64,000 nt of DNA from Arthrobacter pityocampae (GTDB lineage: Bacteria; Actinomycetota; Actinomycetes; Actinomycetales; Micrococcaceae): assembly GCF_002927275.1 (NCBI RefSeq), contig NZ_PRKW01000003.1, forward strand, positions 496,001 through 560,000, given 5' to 3'. The translations under genes and the position numbers were made by a program. This document shows positions 46,852-54,424 of the stretch, piece by piece (position 1 is the first letter of the stretch; each line of letters starts with the position of its first letter). Below the pieces are notes generated by a model that saw nothing but the letters and a program-made list of their open reading frames with translations, ran no database searches and was not told the DNA's origin.

Positions 46852-47018
46852 CAGGAATTACTCAGTACGCTTTGCATTCCTCTATCGTTGAACTGATCGA
46901 CACCGGGGACAACCCCGAGCGCTCCCCGGACCACGGGTTGCCAGGCGGTGGATCATGCACCGTTCGGTAAGCGACACAGACTTCCCGCACAGCGCGGGCT
47001 TTCAGAAGGAGACTCATC

Positions 47019-47279
47019 ATGATCGGATTCCTCATCGCCGGCCTCATCATCGGCGCCCTCGCCCGACTCATCAAGCCGGGCAAGCAGAACCTCGGCCTCA
47101 TCGCCACGCTCCTGCTCGGCATCGTCGGTTCACTCATCGGCGGCACCATCGCCAGCTTCATCGGCACCGGGCAGATCATGGAACTGAATGTGTTCGGCTT
47201 CATCGTCTCGGTCATCGCCGCGGTACTCCTGATCGGCGTCGCCGAGAGCCTCTCGGGTCGCCGTCGCGTCACCCGCTGA
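47019..47279 (+). CDS. GlsB/YeaQ/YmgE-family small membrane protein
   Basis: This is an 86-residue protein with three membrane helices and the family pattern GFLIAGLIIGALARLIKPG ... GIVGSLIGGTIA. GAAGGAG lies 7 bases before the ATG. Members are stress-induced or transglycosylase-associated by name, but the biochemical role is unclear. A strong terminator follows. Confidence 0.9.
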   Translation: MIGFLIAGLIIGALARLIKPGKQNLGLIATLLLGIVGSLIGGTIASFIGTGQIMELNVFGFIVSVIAAVLLIGVAESLSGRRRVTR

Positions 47280-47288
47280 TTTCCCCCC

Positions 47289-47332
47289 GGCACGATCCGA
47301 AGGGGCGGCTCCGGCCGCCCCTTCTTCGTGCC
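47289..47332 (+). terminator. Rho-independent-like terminator of the GlsB gene
   Basis: AAGGGGCGGC (47300-47309), TCCG loop and GCCGCCCCTT (47314-47323) form a perfect stem ending CTTCTT. A flanking GGCACGA/TCGTGCC pair extends it. It lies 20 bases after the stop codon. Confidence 0.8.
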
Positions 47333-47448
47333 CGGCACGCCTCGACCCTTCCGCTCGTTCACCCAGTACCCGTGCCCGCAGAACGTCCAGCTTGCGGGTG
47401 TAGCGTAGGCACCAGATGGGGCACAGATTCGTTTCGGAAGGCTCAATC

Positions 47449-48642
47449 ATGAACAAGAACTGGCGCTGGCTCCCCGCCGGCATCGTCCCGGTCGTCATCG
47501 TCACCGCCGCCGTGAGCGGATCCGCCATCGCCCAGGCCCAACCGCAACTCCCCGCGAAGACCGCGCAGGAGCTGCTCGAATTCGTGGCCACCAGCACCGA
47601 CGACGCCTACTCCGGCACCGTCGAGCAGTCCTCGGACCTCGGCCTGCCCGACCTCAGCATGGCCACCCCTCCGGGCGGCACGTCCAGTTCGGACCCCACC
47701 TCTACCGCACTCGAGCTCCTCACCGCCGACCACACCGCCCAGGTCTACGTCGACGGTCCCGACCGGGCCCGTGTCCAGGTGCTCGACCAGCTCGCCCAGC
47801 GCGACGTCGTCGTCACCCAGGACGACGTCTGGTTCTACGATTCCAGCACCAATGAGGCCACCCATGCCGTCCTGCCCGACCGCGACGCCGCGAAGGCCGA
47901 ACTCGAGGCGGCGCTGCAGCAGAAGGCGGCCGAATACCCCGAACTGCAGAACGTCCCCCGCACCCCCGCGGAGCTCGCCACCATGTTCCTCGCGGAGATC
48001 GACCCCACTACTGAGGTGACCGTTGACGGCACCAGCCGCGTGGCGGGCCGCAGCGCGTACGAACTGCTGCTGACCCCCGAGGACACCGCGACCCTGATCG
48101 GCTCGATCGCCGTCGCCGTGGACTCCGAGACCGGCGTCCCGCTCAGCGTCACGGTCCAGGCAAAGGGCCAGGAGGACCCCGCGTTCCAGGCAGGCTTCAG
48201 CGCCGTCGACTTCAGCACCCCCGACGCGGCCCTCTTCGCGTTCACGCCGCCGGCAGACGCCACCGTCACCGAGGTCCCCACGGCCGAGGAGGCCAAGGCA
48301 CGCATGGAGGCGAAGGACGAGCCGGCCGCCGCCGAGGAGCCCGTCGTGCTCGGCGAGGGCTGGAGCGCCATCGTGGAGCTTCCCGCCGGTACCGCCGGGA
48401 AGCTCGGGGTCACCCCGGGCAGCGGTGGGGCCGCCGGGATGAGCGACATCATGGACATCAAGCCCGGTATGGATCCCCAGGAGGTCGCCGGAGCCCAGGC
48501 GCTGCTGGACCAGGCCCTCACCGAGGTCGACGGCGGCAACGCCCTGCAGACCTCCCTGGTCTCGGTGCTCATCACCGACGACGGCCGCATCCTCACGGGC
48601 GCCGTCGGCGTGGACCAGCTCGCCGCCGCAGCCCAGCGGTGA
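47449..48642 (+). CDS. Secreted LolA/RseB-fold (DUF2092-like) protein
   Basis: This is a 397-residue protein with an N-terminal signal or anchor helix (WLPAGIVPVVIVTAAVSGSAIA). The beta-rich domain typical of LolA/MucB-like lipid- or peptide-binding proteins is suggested by FVATSTDDAYSGTVEQSSDLGLPDL, VYVDGPDRARVQVL, VVVTQDDVWFYDSSTNEA and VTVDGTSRVAGRSAYELLLTPE. GGAAGG lies 7 bases before ATG 47449. It is followed by an ABC exporter; the three genes may act together in lipid or peptide handling. Confidence 0.75.
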   Translation: MNKNWRWLPAGIVPVVIVTAAVSGSAIAQAQPQLPAKTAQELLEFVATSTDDAYSGTVEQSSDLGLPDLSMATPPGGTSSSDPTSTALELLTADHTAQVYVDGPDRARVQVLDQLAQRDVVVTQDDVWFYDSSTNEATHAVLPDRDAAKAELEAALQQKAAEYPELQNVPRTPAELATMFLAEIDPTTEVTVDGTSRVAGRSAYELLLTPEDTATLIGSIAVAVDSETGVPLSVTVQAKGQEDPAFQAGFSAVDFSTPDAALFAFTPPADATVTEVPTAEEAKARMEAKDEPAAAEEPVVLGEGWSAIVELPAGTAGKLGVTPGSGGAAGMSDIMDIKPGMDPQEVAGAQALLDQALTEVDGGNALQTSLVSVLITDDGRILTGAVGVDQLAAAAQR

Positions 48643-48653
48643 TCGCCAGGAAC

Positions 48654-48689
48654 CCCGCGGACCCCGCACCATCGGTGCAGGTCCGCGGG
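48654..48689 (+). promoter_or_regulatory. Hairpin covering the ABC ATPase translation start
   Basis: CCCGCGGACC (48654-48663) pairs perfectly with GGTCCGCGGG (48680-48689), with an internal GCACC/GGTGC stem. The last paired base is the first base of the GTG start, and the only Shine-Dalgarno-like AGG (48679-48681) falls at the base of the stem. It could attenuate transcription or mask the ribosome site. Confidence 0.55.
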
Positions 48690-49636
48690 TGAGCGGCGCC
48701 GGACTGGCGATCGAGACCCATGGTCTGACCAAGGTGTTCGGCCGCCAGAAAGCCGTGAATGGCGTGGACCTCGCCGTCCCCCGCGGCACGGTGTTCGGCT
48801 TCCTCGGCCCCAACGGGTCCGGGAAGACCACCACCATCCGTGTCCTCCTGGGGCTCGCCGCGGCGTCCAGCGGGGAGATCCGGCTGCTCGACGGCGCCAT
48901 GCCGAAGGAGGCGCGCAGCGTCCTGCCGCGCGTCGGAGCCCTCGTGGAAGGCCCCGCCATCTACCCGTTCCTCTCCGGGCGGGCGAACCTGCAGCGTTTC
49001 GACGCCGCCGACCGCCACACCTCCCCCACCACCCGGAACCAGCGCGTGGACGCCGCCCTCGAGCGTGTGGGGCTCAGCCACGCCGCGAAGAAGCGGGCGC
49101 ACGCCTACTCCCTCGGCATGAAGCAGCGCCTCGGCATCGCCAATGCACTGCTCGCCCCGCGGGATCTGCTGATCCTCGACGAGCCCACCAACGGCCTCGA
49201 CCCGCAGGGCACCCGCGAGGTGCGCAGCCTCATCCGGTCCCTGTCCGATGACGGCACCACCATCTTCGTATCGAGCCACCTGCTCGCCGAGGTGGAGCAG
49301 ATGTGCACCATGGTCGCCGTCATGAGCGCCGGCAGGCTGGTGGCCCAAGGGTCCCTGGAAGAGCTCCGGGCCGCGGGCACCGTCCGGGTCCGCGTCACCA
49401 CGCCGGATGTCGCCGACGCCCGTCGGGTCCTGTCCGGCCTCGGCCTGCACCCCGAACCGCACGGGCGCGACGACGTCGTCGCCGCTGAACTGGCCGTCCC
49501 GGGCCTCCTGCCCGAGGCGGTCAACGCCGCCCTGGTCCGCGCCGACGTGCGGGTCCGCGGCTTCGAGGCCAGCGGCGCCTCGCTCGAGGACCGCTTCGTC
49601 GCACTCACCGGAGAGGGGTTCGACGTTGCCGGCTGA
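48689..49636 (+). CDS. ABC transporter ATP-binding protein
   Basis: This is a 315-residue protein with Walker A GPNGSGKTT, Q-loop region, signature YSLGMKQR, Walker B LLILDEP and H-loop VSSHLL. The C-terminal ~85 residues form a small alpha/beta extension common in exporter ATPases. It starts at GTG. It pairs with the permease, whose TTG start lies 11 bases inside this gene. Confidence 0.92.
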   Translation: MSGAGLAIETHGLTKVFGRQKAVNGVDLAVPRGTVFGFLGPNGSGKTTTIRVLLGLAAASSGEIRLLDGAMPKEARSVLPRVGALVEGPAIYPFLSGRANLQRFDAADRHTSPTTRNQRVDAALERVGLSHAAKKRAHAYSLGMKQRLGIANALLAPRDLLILDEPTNGLDPQGTREVRSLIRSLSDDGTTIFVSSHLLAEVEQMCTMVAVMSAGRLVAQGSLEELRAAGTVRVRVTTPDVADARRVLSGLGLHPEPHGRDDVVAAELAVPGLLPEAVNAALVRADVRVRGFEASGASLEDRFVALTGEGFDVAG

Positions 49637-50459
49637 ACGCTCCCTGGGTCTGACCCTCGTCCTGTCCGAGATCACCGTCCTCTTCCGGCGGCTCCGCACG
49701 TGGGCGATGATCGGCGCGCTGGCCCTGATTCCCATCCTCATCGCCGTCGTCGTGCGCGTCGCCTCCGACGGCTCGGCCAGCGGCCGCGGCCCGGCGTTCC
49801 TCGACAGCATCACGCAGAACGGCCTGTTCGTCTCGCTCACGGCGCTGACGGTGGCCATCCCGCTGTTCCTCCCCCTGACCATCGGCGTCGTCGCGGGAGA
49901 CACCATCGCGGGTGAGGCGAACCTCGGCACCCTCCGGTACCTGCTCGTGGCCCCGGCGGGGCGCCTCCGGCTGCTGCTCGTGAAGTACGCGGGGGCCGCC
50001 CTGTTCTGCCTCGTCGCGACCCTGACGGTCGTGGTCACCGGGGCGATCATCGGAGCGCTGCTGTTCCCCGTAGGCCCCGTGACGCTCCTGTCGGGCGACA
50101 CCGTGGGCATCACCGGCTACTTCGGCCGGCTCCTGCTGCTCGCGCTGTACGTGACGGTGTCGCTCATGGGGCTCAGCGCCATCGGGCTGTTCATCTCCAC
50201 CCTCACCACCATCCCCGTCGGCGCGATGGCCGCTACCGCCGCGCTGGCCGCCGTCGCGCAGATCCTCGGCGCACTCCCCCAGCTCGAATGGCTGCACCCC
50301 TGGCTGTTCACCAACTACTGGCTGGGCTTCGGCGATTTCCTGCGGCAGCCCCTCGTCTGGAACAGCTTCCTCGACAATGCCCTGCTGCAGTTCGGCTACA
50401 TCGCCGTGTTCGGGACCCTCGCCTACGGGCGGTTCAGCACGAAAGACGTCCTGAGCTGA
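49626..50459 (+). CDS. ABC transporter permease (ABC-2 type)
   Basis: This is a 277-residue protein with six membrane helices and an ABC-2-type layout. TIGVVAGDTIAGEANLGTLRYLLVAPAGRLRLLLVKY is the classic cytoplasmic coupling segment. It starts at TTG 49626, with GGAGAGGGG ~8 bases upstream. It is probably an exporter with the preceding ATPase; the substrate is unknown. Confidence 0.88.
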   Translation: MPAERSLGLTLVLSEITVLFRRLRTWAMIGALALIPILIAVVVRVASDGSASGRGPAFLDSITQNGLFVSLTALTVAIPLFLPLTIGVVAGDTIAGEANLGTLRYLLVAPAGRLRLLLVKYAGAALFCLVATLTVVVTGAIIGALLFPVGPVTLLSGDTVGITGYFGRLLLLALYVTVSLMGLSAIGLFISTLTTIPVGAMAATAALAAVAQILGALPQLEWLHPWLFTNYWLGFGDFLRQPLVWNSFLDNALLQFGYIAVFGTLAYGRFSTKDVLS

Positions 50460-50487
50460 CCACCGGACGCCGAATGGCACCGGCGAC

Positions 50488-50506
50488 TTAGATTAGGCTA
50501 CCCTTG
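50488..50506. promoter_or_regulatory. DtxR/IdeR-type iron box
   Basis: TTAGATTAGGCTACCCTTG matches about 15 of 19 bases of the DtxR/IdeR consensus TTAGGTTAGSCTAACCTAA. It lies 57 bp before the iron-binding-protein ATG. It predicts iron-dependent repression of the whole downstream four-gene operon. Confidence 0.75.
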
Positions 50507-50562
50507 CCTCGTGAGGGCTGTGCCCTCCCGACGACTCCCCCACTGCCTGAGATGAGATTTTG

Positions 50563-51585
50563 ATGCACCCGCGCCCCCTGACGAAAACCCTCGTCGGCCT
50601 GACCGCCCTGACGTCGATCCTCACGGGCTGCAGCGCGATCGGCGGCAACTCCGCCGATCTCCAGATCTACTCGGCGCGGCACTACGACCTCGAGGGCGCC
50701 TTCGGTCAGTTCACCGAGGAGACCGGCATCACCGTCGAGTTCATCAGCGGCGACGACGCCGAACTCCTCGAGCGACTCAAGGCCGAGGGCGACGACACCC
50801 CGGCGGACGTCTTCATGACAGTCGACGCCGGCAACCTCTGGAACGGTGCACGCCAGGGCGAACTCGCCGCGATCGACTCCCCGGCACTCGACGAGGCCGT
50901 CCCGGAGGACCTGCGGGACGCCGAGGGCCGCTGGTACGGGCTCGCCCTGCGCGCACGGACCGTCACGTACAACCCCGACGCGGTGGACCCCGCCGAGTTC
51001 GACGCCACCGACACCTACGCGGGCCTCGCCGATCCGAAGTGGAAGGACCGCCTGTGCATGCGGGACGCCACCTCCGCCTACACGCAGTCCCTCGTCGCCA
51101 GCCTGATCGACCTCCACGGCCGGGACCGCGCCCTCGAGATCGTGAAGGGCTGGGTGGCCAACGACGTCGACATCCTGAGCAACGACATCCTGCTGCTGGA
51201 GGCCATCGACGCCGGGACGTGCGACGTCGGCATCAACAACCACTACTACCTCGCACGGACGCTCGAGGAGAACCCCGACCTCAACGTGGACCTGTTCTGG
51301 GCGAGCCAGGAGGGCGCCGGCACGCACGTCAACATCTCGGGCGCGGGCGTCGTCGAGGGCTCCGACAACGCGGAGGACGCCCAGAAGCTCATCGAATGGC
51401 TCGCCACCGACGGCCAGAACGCCTTCGTCGACGCCAACCACGAGTTCCCCGTCAACCCGGCCGTCGAGCCGGAGCCGGTCATCGCTGCCTTCGGCGAGTT
51501 CACGCGCATGCCGCTGAACGCCGAGGCCTACGGCACGCTCAACGCCGACGCCGTCGACCTGCTCGCCGAGGCCGGATACAAGTGA
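50563..51585 (+). CDS. Fe(III) ABC importer substrate-binding lipoprotein
   Basis: This is a 340-residue protein with signal peptide and lipobox ILTGCS (Cys22-24 region). The FutA/FbpA-type ferric-binding fold shows LQIYSARHYDLEGAFGQFTEETGI, EGDDTPADVFMTVDAGNLW and INNHYYLARTLEENPDLNVDLFW, with the paired Tyr that ligate Fe(III). Start ATG 50563 is chosen over TTG 50560. It is preceded by an iron box and overlaps the permease start (GTGA). Confidence 0.92.
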   Translation: MHPRPLTKTLVGLTALTSILTGCSAIGGNSADLQIYSARHYDLEGAFGQFTEETGITVEFISGDDAELLERLKAEGDDTPADVFMTVDAGNLWNGARQGELAAIDSPALDEAVPEDLRDAEGRWYGLALRARTVTYNPDAVDPAEFDATDTYAGLADPKWKDRLCMRDATSAYTQSLVASLIDLHGRDRALEIVKGWVANDVDILSNDILLLEAIDAGTCDVGINNHYYLARTLEENPDLNVDLFWASQEGAGTHVNISGAGVVEGSDNAEDAQKLIEWLATDGQNAFVDANHEFPVNPAVEPEPVIAAFGEFTRMPLNAEAYGTLNADAVDLLAEAGYK

Positions 51586-53282
51586 CCGACACGGCGGCGC
51601 TCGCCGAGCCGCGGCCGCCCCGCCGGCGGTACCGGACGTACGGCGTCGGCCGGCCGGCCTGGTCGACGCTCGTCGTCGTCGTCGCCGTCGTCGTCGCCAC
51701 CCCCGTCCTGGCGGTCGTCGTCGACGGCCTCGGGAGTCTCGGCAGCACCACCCCGCCGCGGGATCTGATCCCGATGATCCTCACCACCCTCGCCCTGATG
51801 CTGGGCGTCGGCGCGGGGGCCCTGGTCGTGGGCGGGGGCCTGGCCTGGCTCGTGACCGCCTACCGGTTCCCGCTGCGTGACCTGCTGGTGTGGCTGCTCG
51901 TCCTGCCGCTGGCCGTGCCGGCCTACGTCCTCGGGTTCGTCTTCCTCTCCGTGTTCGACGTCGCCGGCCCGGTGCAGTCGCTCCTGCGGACCGTCTTCGG
52001 GACCGACGTCTGGGTTCCCGAGGTCCGCTCGCTGCCCGCCGCGATCCTCGTCATGACGCTCTCGCTCTACCCGTACGTCTACCTCATGGCGCGCTCGGCG
52101 CTGATCGAGCAGTCCTCCGGGACGTACGACGCCGCCCGCACCCTGGGCTCCACCCGCGGGCAGGCCCTGCGCCGCGTGGTGCTGCCGCTCGCCCGACCGT
52201 CCCTGGCCGCCGGACTCGCCCTCGTGATGATGGAGACGCTCACGGACTTCGCCACCGTGCAGTACTTCAACGTGCAGACCGTCTCCGTGGGCGTCTACCT
52301 CGTCTGGAAGGGCACGTTCGACTTCCACGCCGCGACGCAGCTCGCCGTCCTCGTCCTGCTGTTCGCCGTCGCCGTCCTGGCCGCGGAGCGTGCGCTGCGG
52401 GGCCGGGCGCGCTACCACCAGCAGGGCGGACGCCGGCAGGGGTTCTCCCCCGAACGGCTGCGGGGCGCCCCCGCCTGGGCCGCGACGGCCGCGTGCGTGG
52501 CGGCCCTCTCCGCCGGGTTCCTCATCCCCGTGGGGCAGCTGCTGATCTGGGCCTTCGGGCAGATCGCCGCGGACGCCGGGTTCCTCGCCGATCCCCGCTT
52601 CGTCGAGTACCTCGCCAACAGCCTCCTGGTCGCGATGATCACCGCCGTCGCGTGCGTGGCCGTGTCCCTGGGCGTCGGCCACGCGATCCGCATGGGTGGG
52701 GGCCGCGTCGTCTCCTTCGCCGCGCAGCTGACCACGTTCGGGTACGCGGTACCCGGCGCCGTCATCGGGATCGGGGTCCTGCTGTCCTTCGCCACCCTCG
52801 ACACCGCCCTGGAACGCGCCGGCGTCCCCGGGGGCACCGGGCTGATCGTCACCGGCTCGGTGGTCGGGATCCTGTACGCCTACGTGATCCGGTTCCTCGC
52901 CCCGGCCTACCAGTCCGTCGGCGCGAGCCTCGAGAAGATCACCCCCGCCATCACGTCCTCCGCCCTGAGCCTCGGGGCCGGACCGCACCGCATCCTGCGG
53001 CGGGTCCACCTCCCCCTCGCACGCCCCGGCGTCGCCGTCGCCCTGATGCTGGTGGTGATCGACGCCGTGAAGGAGCTGCCCATCGTGCTGCTCCTGCGGC
53101 CCTTCGGCTTCACCACCGCGTCGGTGTGGGTGTACGAGCTCGCGCGGGAGAACTTCTGGGAGAAGGCATCCCTCCCGGCCCTGGTCATCGTGGCCGCGGC
53201 CATCATCCCCGTCTTCGTCCTCGTCCGCCAGACCCGGCGCCGCGAAGTACACGGGACCACGTCCGGAAAGGAAGGCCAGTGA
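51582..53282 (+). CDS. Fe(III) ABC importer permease (fused double permease)
   Basis: This is a 566-residue protein with about 12 helices in two homologous halves, as in FbpB/CysT-W-type iron permeases. It has two EAA loops, TYDAARTLGSTRGQALRRVVLPL and KITPAITSSALSLGAGPHRILRRVHLPL. It starts at GTG overlapping the binding-protein stop. It carries free ferric ion across the membrane. Confidence 0.92.
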   Translation: MTDTAALAEPRPPRRRYRTYGVGRPAWSTLVVVVAVVVATPVLAVVVDGLGSLGSTTPPRDLIPMILTTLALMLGVGAGALVVGGGLAWLVTAYRFPLRDLLVWLLVLPLAVPAYVLGFVFLSVFDVAGPVQSLLRTVFGTDVWVPEVRSLPAAILVMTLSLYPYVYLMARSALIEQSSGTYDAARTLGSTRGQALRRVVLPLARPSLAAGLALVMMETLTDFATVQYFNVQTVSVGVYLVWKGTFDFHAATQLAVLVLLFAVAVLAAERALRGRARYHQQGGRRQGFSPERLRGAPAWAATAACVAALSAGFLIPVGQLLIWAFGQIAADAGFLADPRFVEYLANSLLVAMITAVACVAVSLGVGHAIRMGGGRVVSFAAQLTTFGYAVPGAVIGIGVLLSFATLDTALERAGVPGGTGLIVTGSVVGILYAYVIRFLAPAYQSVGASLEKITPAITSSALSLGAGPHRILRRVHLPLARPGVAVALMLVVIDAVKELPIVLLLRPFGFTTASVWVYELARENFWEKASLPALVIVAAAIIPVFVLVRQTRRREVHGTTSGKEGQ

Positions 53283-54424
53283 CGGCACAGATGCAGAGCG
53301 CCCCACCGGCCGGTACCGGCACCGCCGGCGCCCCGCCCGCGCTCACCCTCGAAGGCGTGACCCGGCACTACGGATCCTCCCGGGGCGTCGAGTCGCTCGA
53401 CCTCGCCATCCCCACGGGCGAGCTCGTGACGCTGATCGGCCCGTCGGGATGCGGCAAGTCGACGACACTGCGGCTCGTCGCCGGGCTGGAACGGCCCGAC
53501 GCCGGACGGATCACCGTCGCCGGGGAGGTCGTCGCGGACAGGAGCCGGTTCGTTAACCCGGAGAACCGCCGGGTGGGGCTCGTGTTCCAGGACCACGCCC
53601 TCTTCCCGCACCTGAGCGTTGCCCGGAACGTCGCGTTCGGCCTCGACCGACTGCCGCGGGCGGAGCGCCGGAAGCGTGTCGGCGACCTCCTGGACCTGGT
53701 CCGGCTGGCCCATCTCGCGGACCGGTACCCGCACGAGCTCTCCGGCGGCGAGCAGCAGCGTGTCGCCCTCGCCCGCGCGCTGGCGCCGCGCCCCGCCGTC
53801 GTCCTCCTGGACGAGCCGTTCTCCAGCCTCGACGAGTCGCTGCGCGCGCAGGTGCGCCGAGACACCGTGGCCACGCTGCGGGAGACCGGCACCACGGGCG
53901 TCCTCGTCACGCACGACCAGACCGAGGCGCTGTCCGTCGGCACGCGCGTCGTCGTCATGCACAACGGCGTGATCGAGCAGGCCGACGTCCCGGAGAAGGT
54001 CTTCGAGCAGCCCGCAACGCGCTTCGTCGCCTCGTTCATGGGCGACGCCGATTTCCTCCCCGCCCGCGTGCACCGCGCCCTACTGACCTGCGAGATCGGC
54101 ATCGTCTCCACCGTCCCGGGGTGGGCGGACAGCGACGTCGCCGTCGACGTCGTCCTCCGGCCCCACGAGGTGGCCCTGCGCGCGGAGCCGAACGCCACCG
54201 CTCATGTCTCGGGCGTCGAGTACCACGGTGCGTTCGTCCTGCACCACGTGCGGCTCGCCTCGGGGCGGACCGTGCGGTCCTGGCAGCCCCACGACGTGCG
54301 CCACCCCGTCGGCACGGCGGTCACCGTGACCGTGGCTGCCGGCACCGCGCCCACGCTCCTCGTCGGCGACCGCGCGGTGACCACTCCGCCCCGCAACGCC
54401 CCGCGTCCCCCGGTTCTCCCGTGA
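53279..54424 (+). CDS. Fe(III) ABC importer ATPase
   Basis: This is a 381-residue protein with Walker A GPSGCGKST, signature LSGGEQQR, Walker B VVLLDEP and H-loop VTHDQTEAL. The C-terminal ~130 residues form the TOBE/regulatory domain of FbpC-type ATPases (VVLRPHEVAL). AAAGGAAGG precedes the GTG, which overlaps the permease stop (GTGA). Confidence 0.92.
   Translation: MTAQMQSAPPAGTGTAGAPPALTLEGVTRHYGSSRGVESLDLAIPTGELVTLIGPSGCGKSTTLRLVAGLERPDAGRITVAGEVVADRSRFVNPENRRVGLVFQDHALFPHLSVARNVAFGLDRLPRAERRKRVGDLLDLVRLAHLADRYPHELSGGEQQRVALARALAPRPAVVLLDEPFSSLDESLRAQVRRDTVATLRETGTTGVLVTHDQTEALSVGTRVVVMHNGVIEQADVPEKVFEQPATRFVASFMGDADFLPARVHRALLTCEIGIVSTVPGWADSDVAVDVVLRPHEVALRAEPNATAHVSGVEYHGAFVLHHVRLASGRTVRSWQPHDVRHPVGTAVTVTVAAGTAPTLLVGDRAVTTPPRNAPRPPVLP

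Noticed and set aside
51528-53306. Long minus-strand frame (592 codons) over the iron permease
   Set aside because: It is an antisense Gly/Glu/Asp/Arg-rich shadow; the plus-strand permease has helices and EAA loops.
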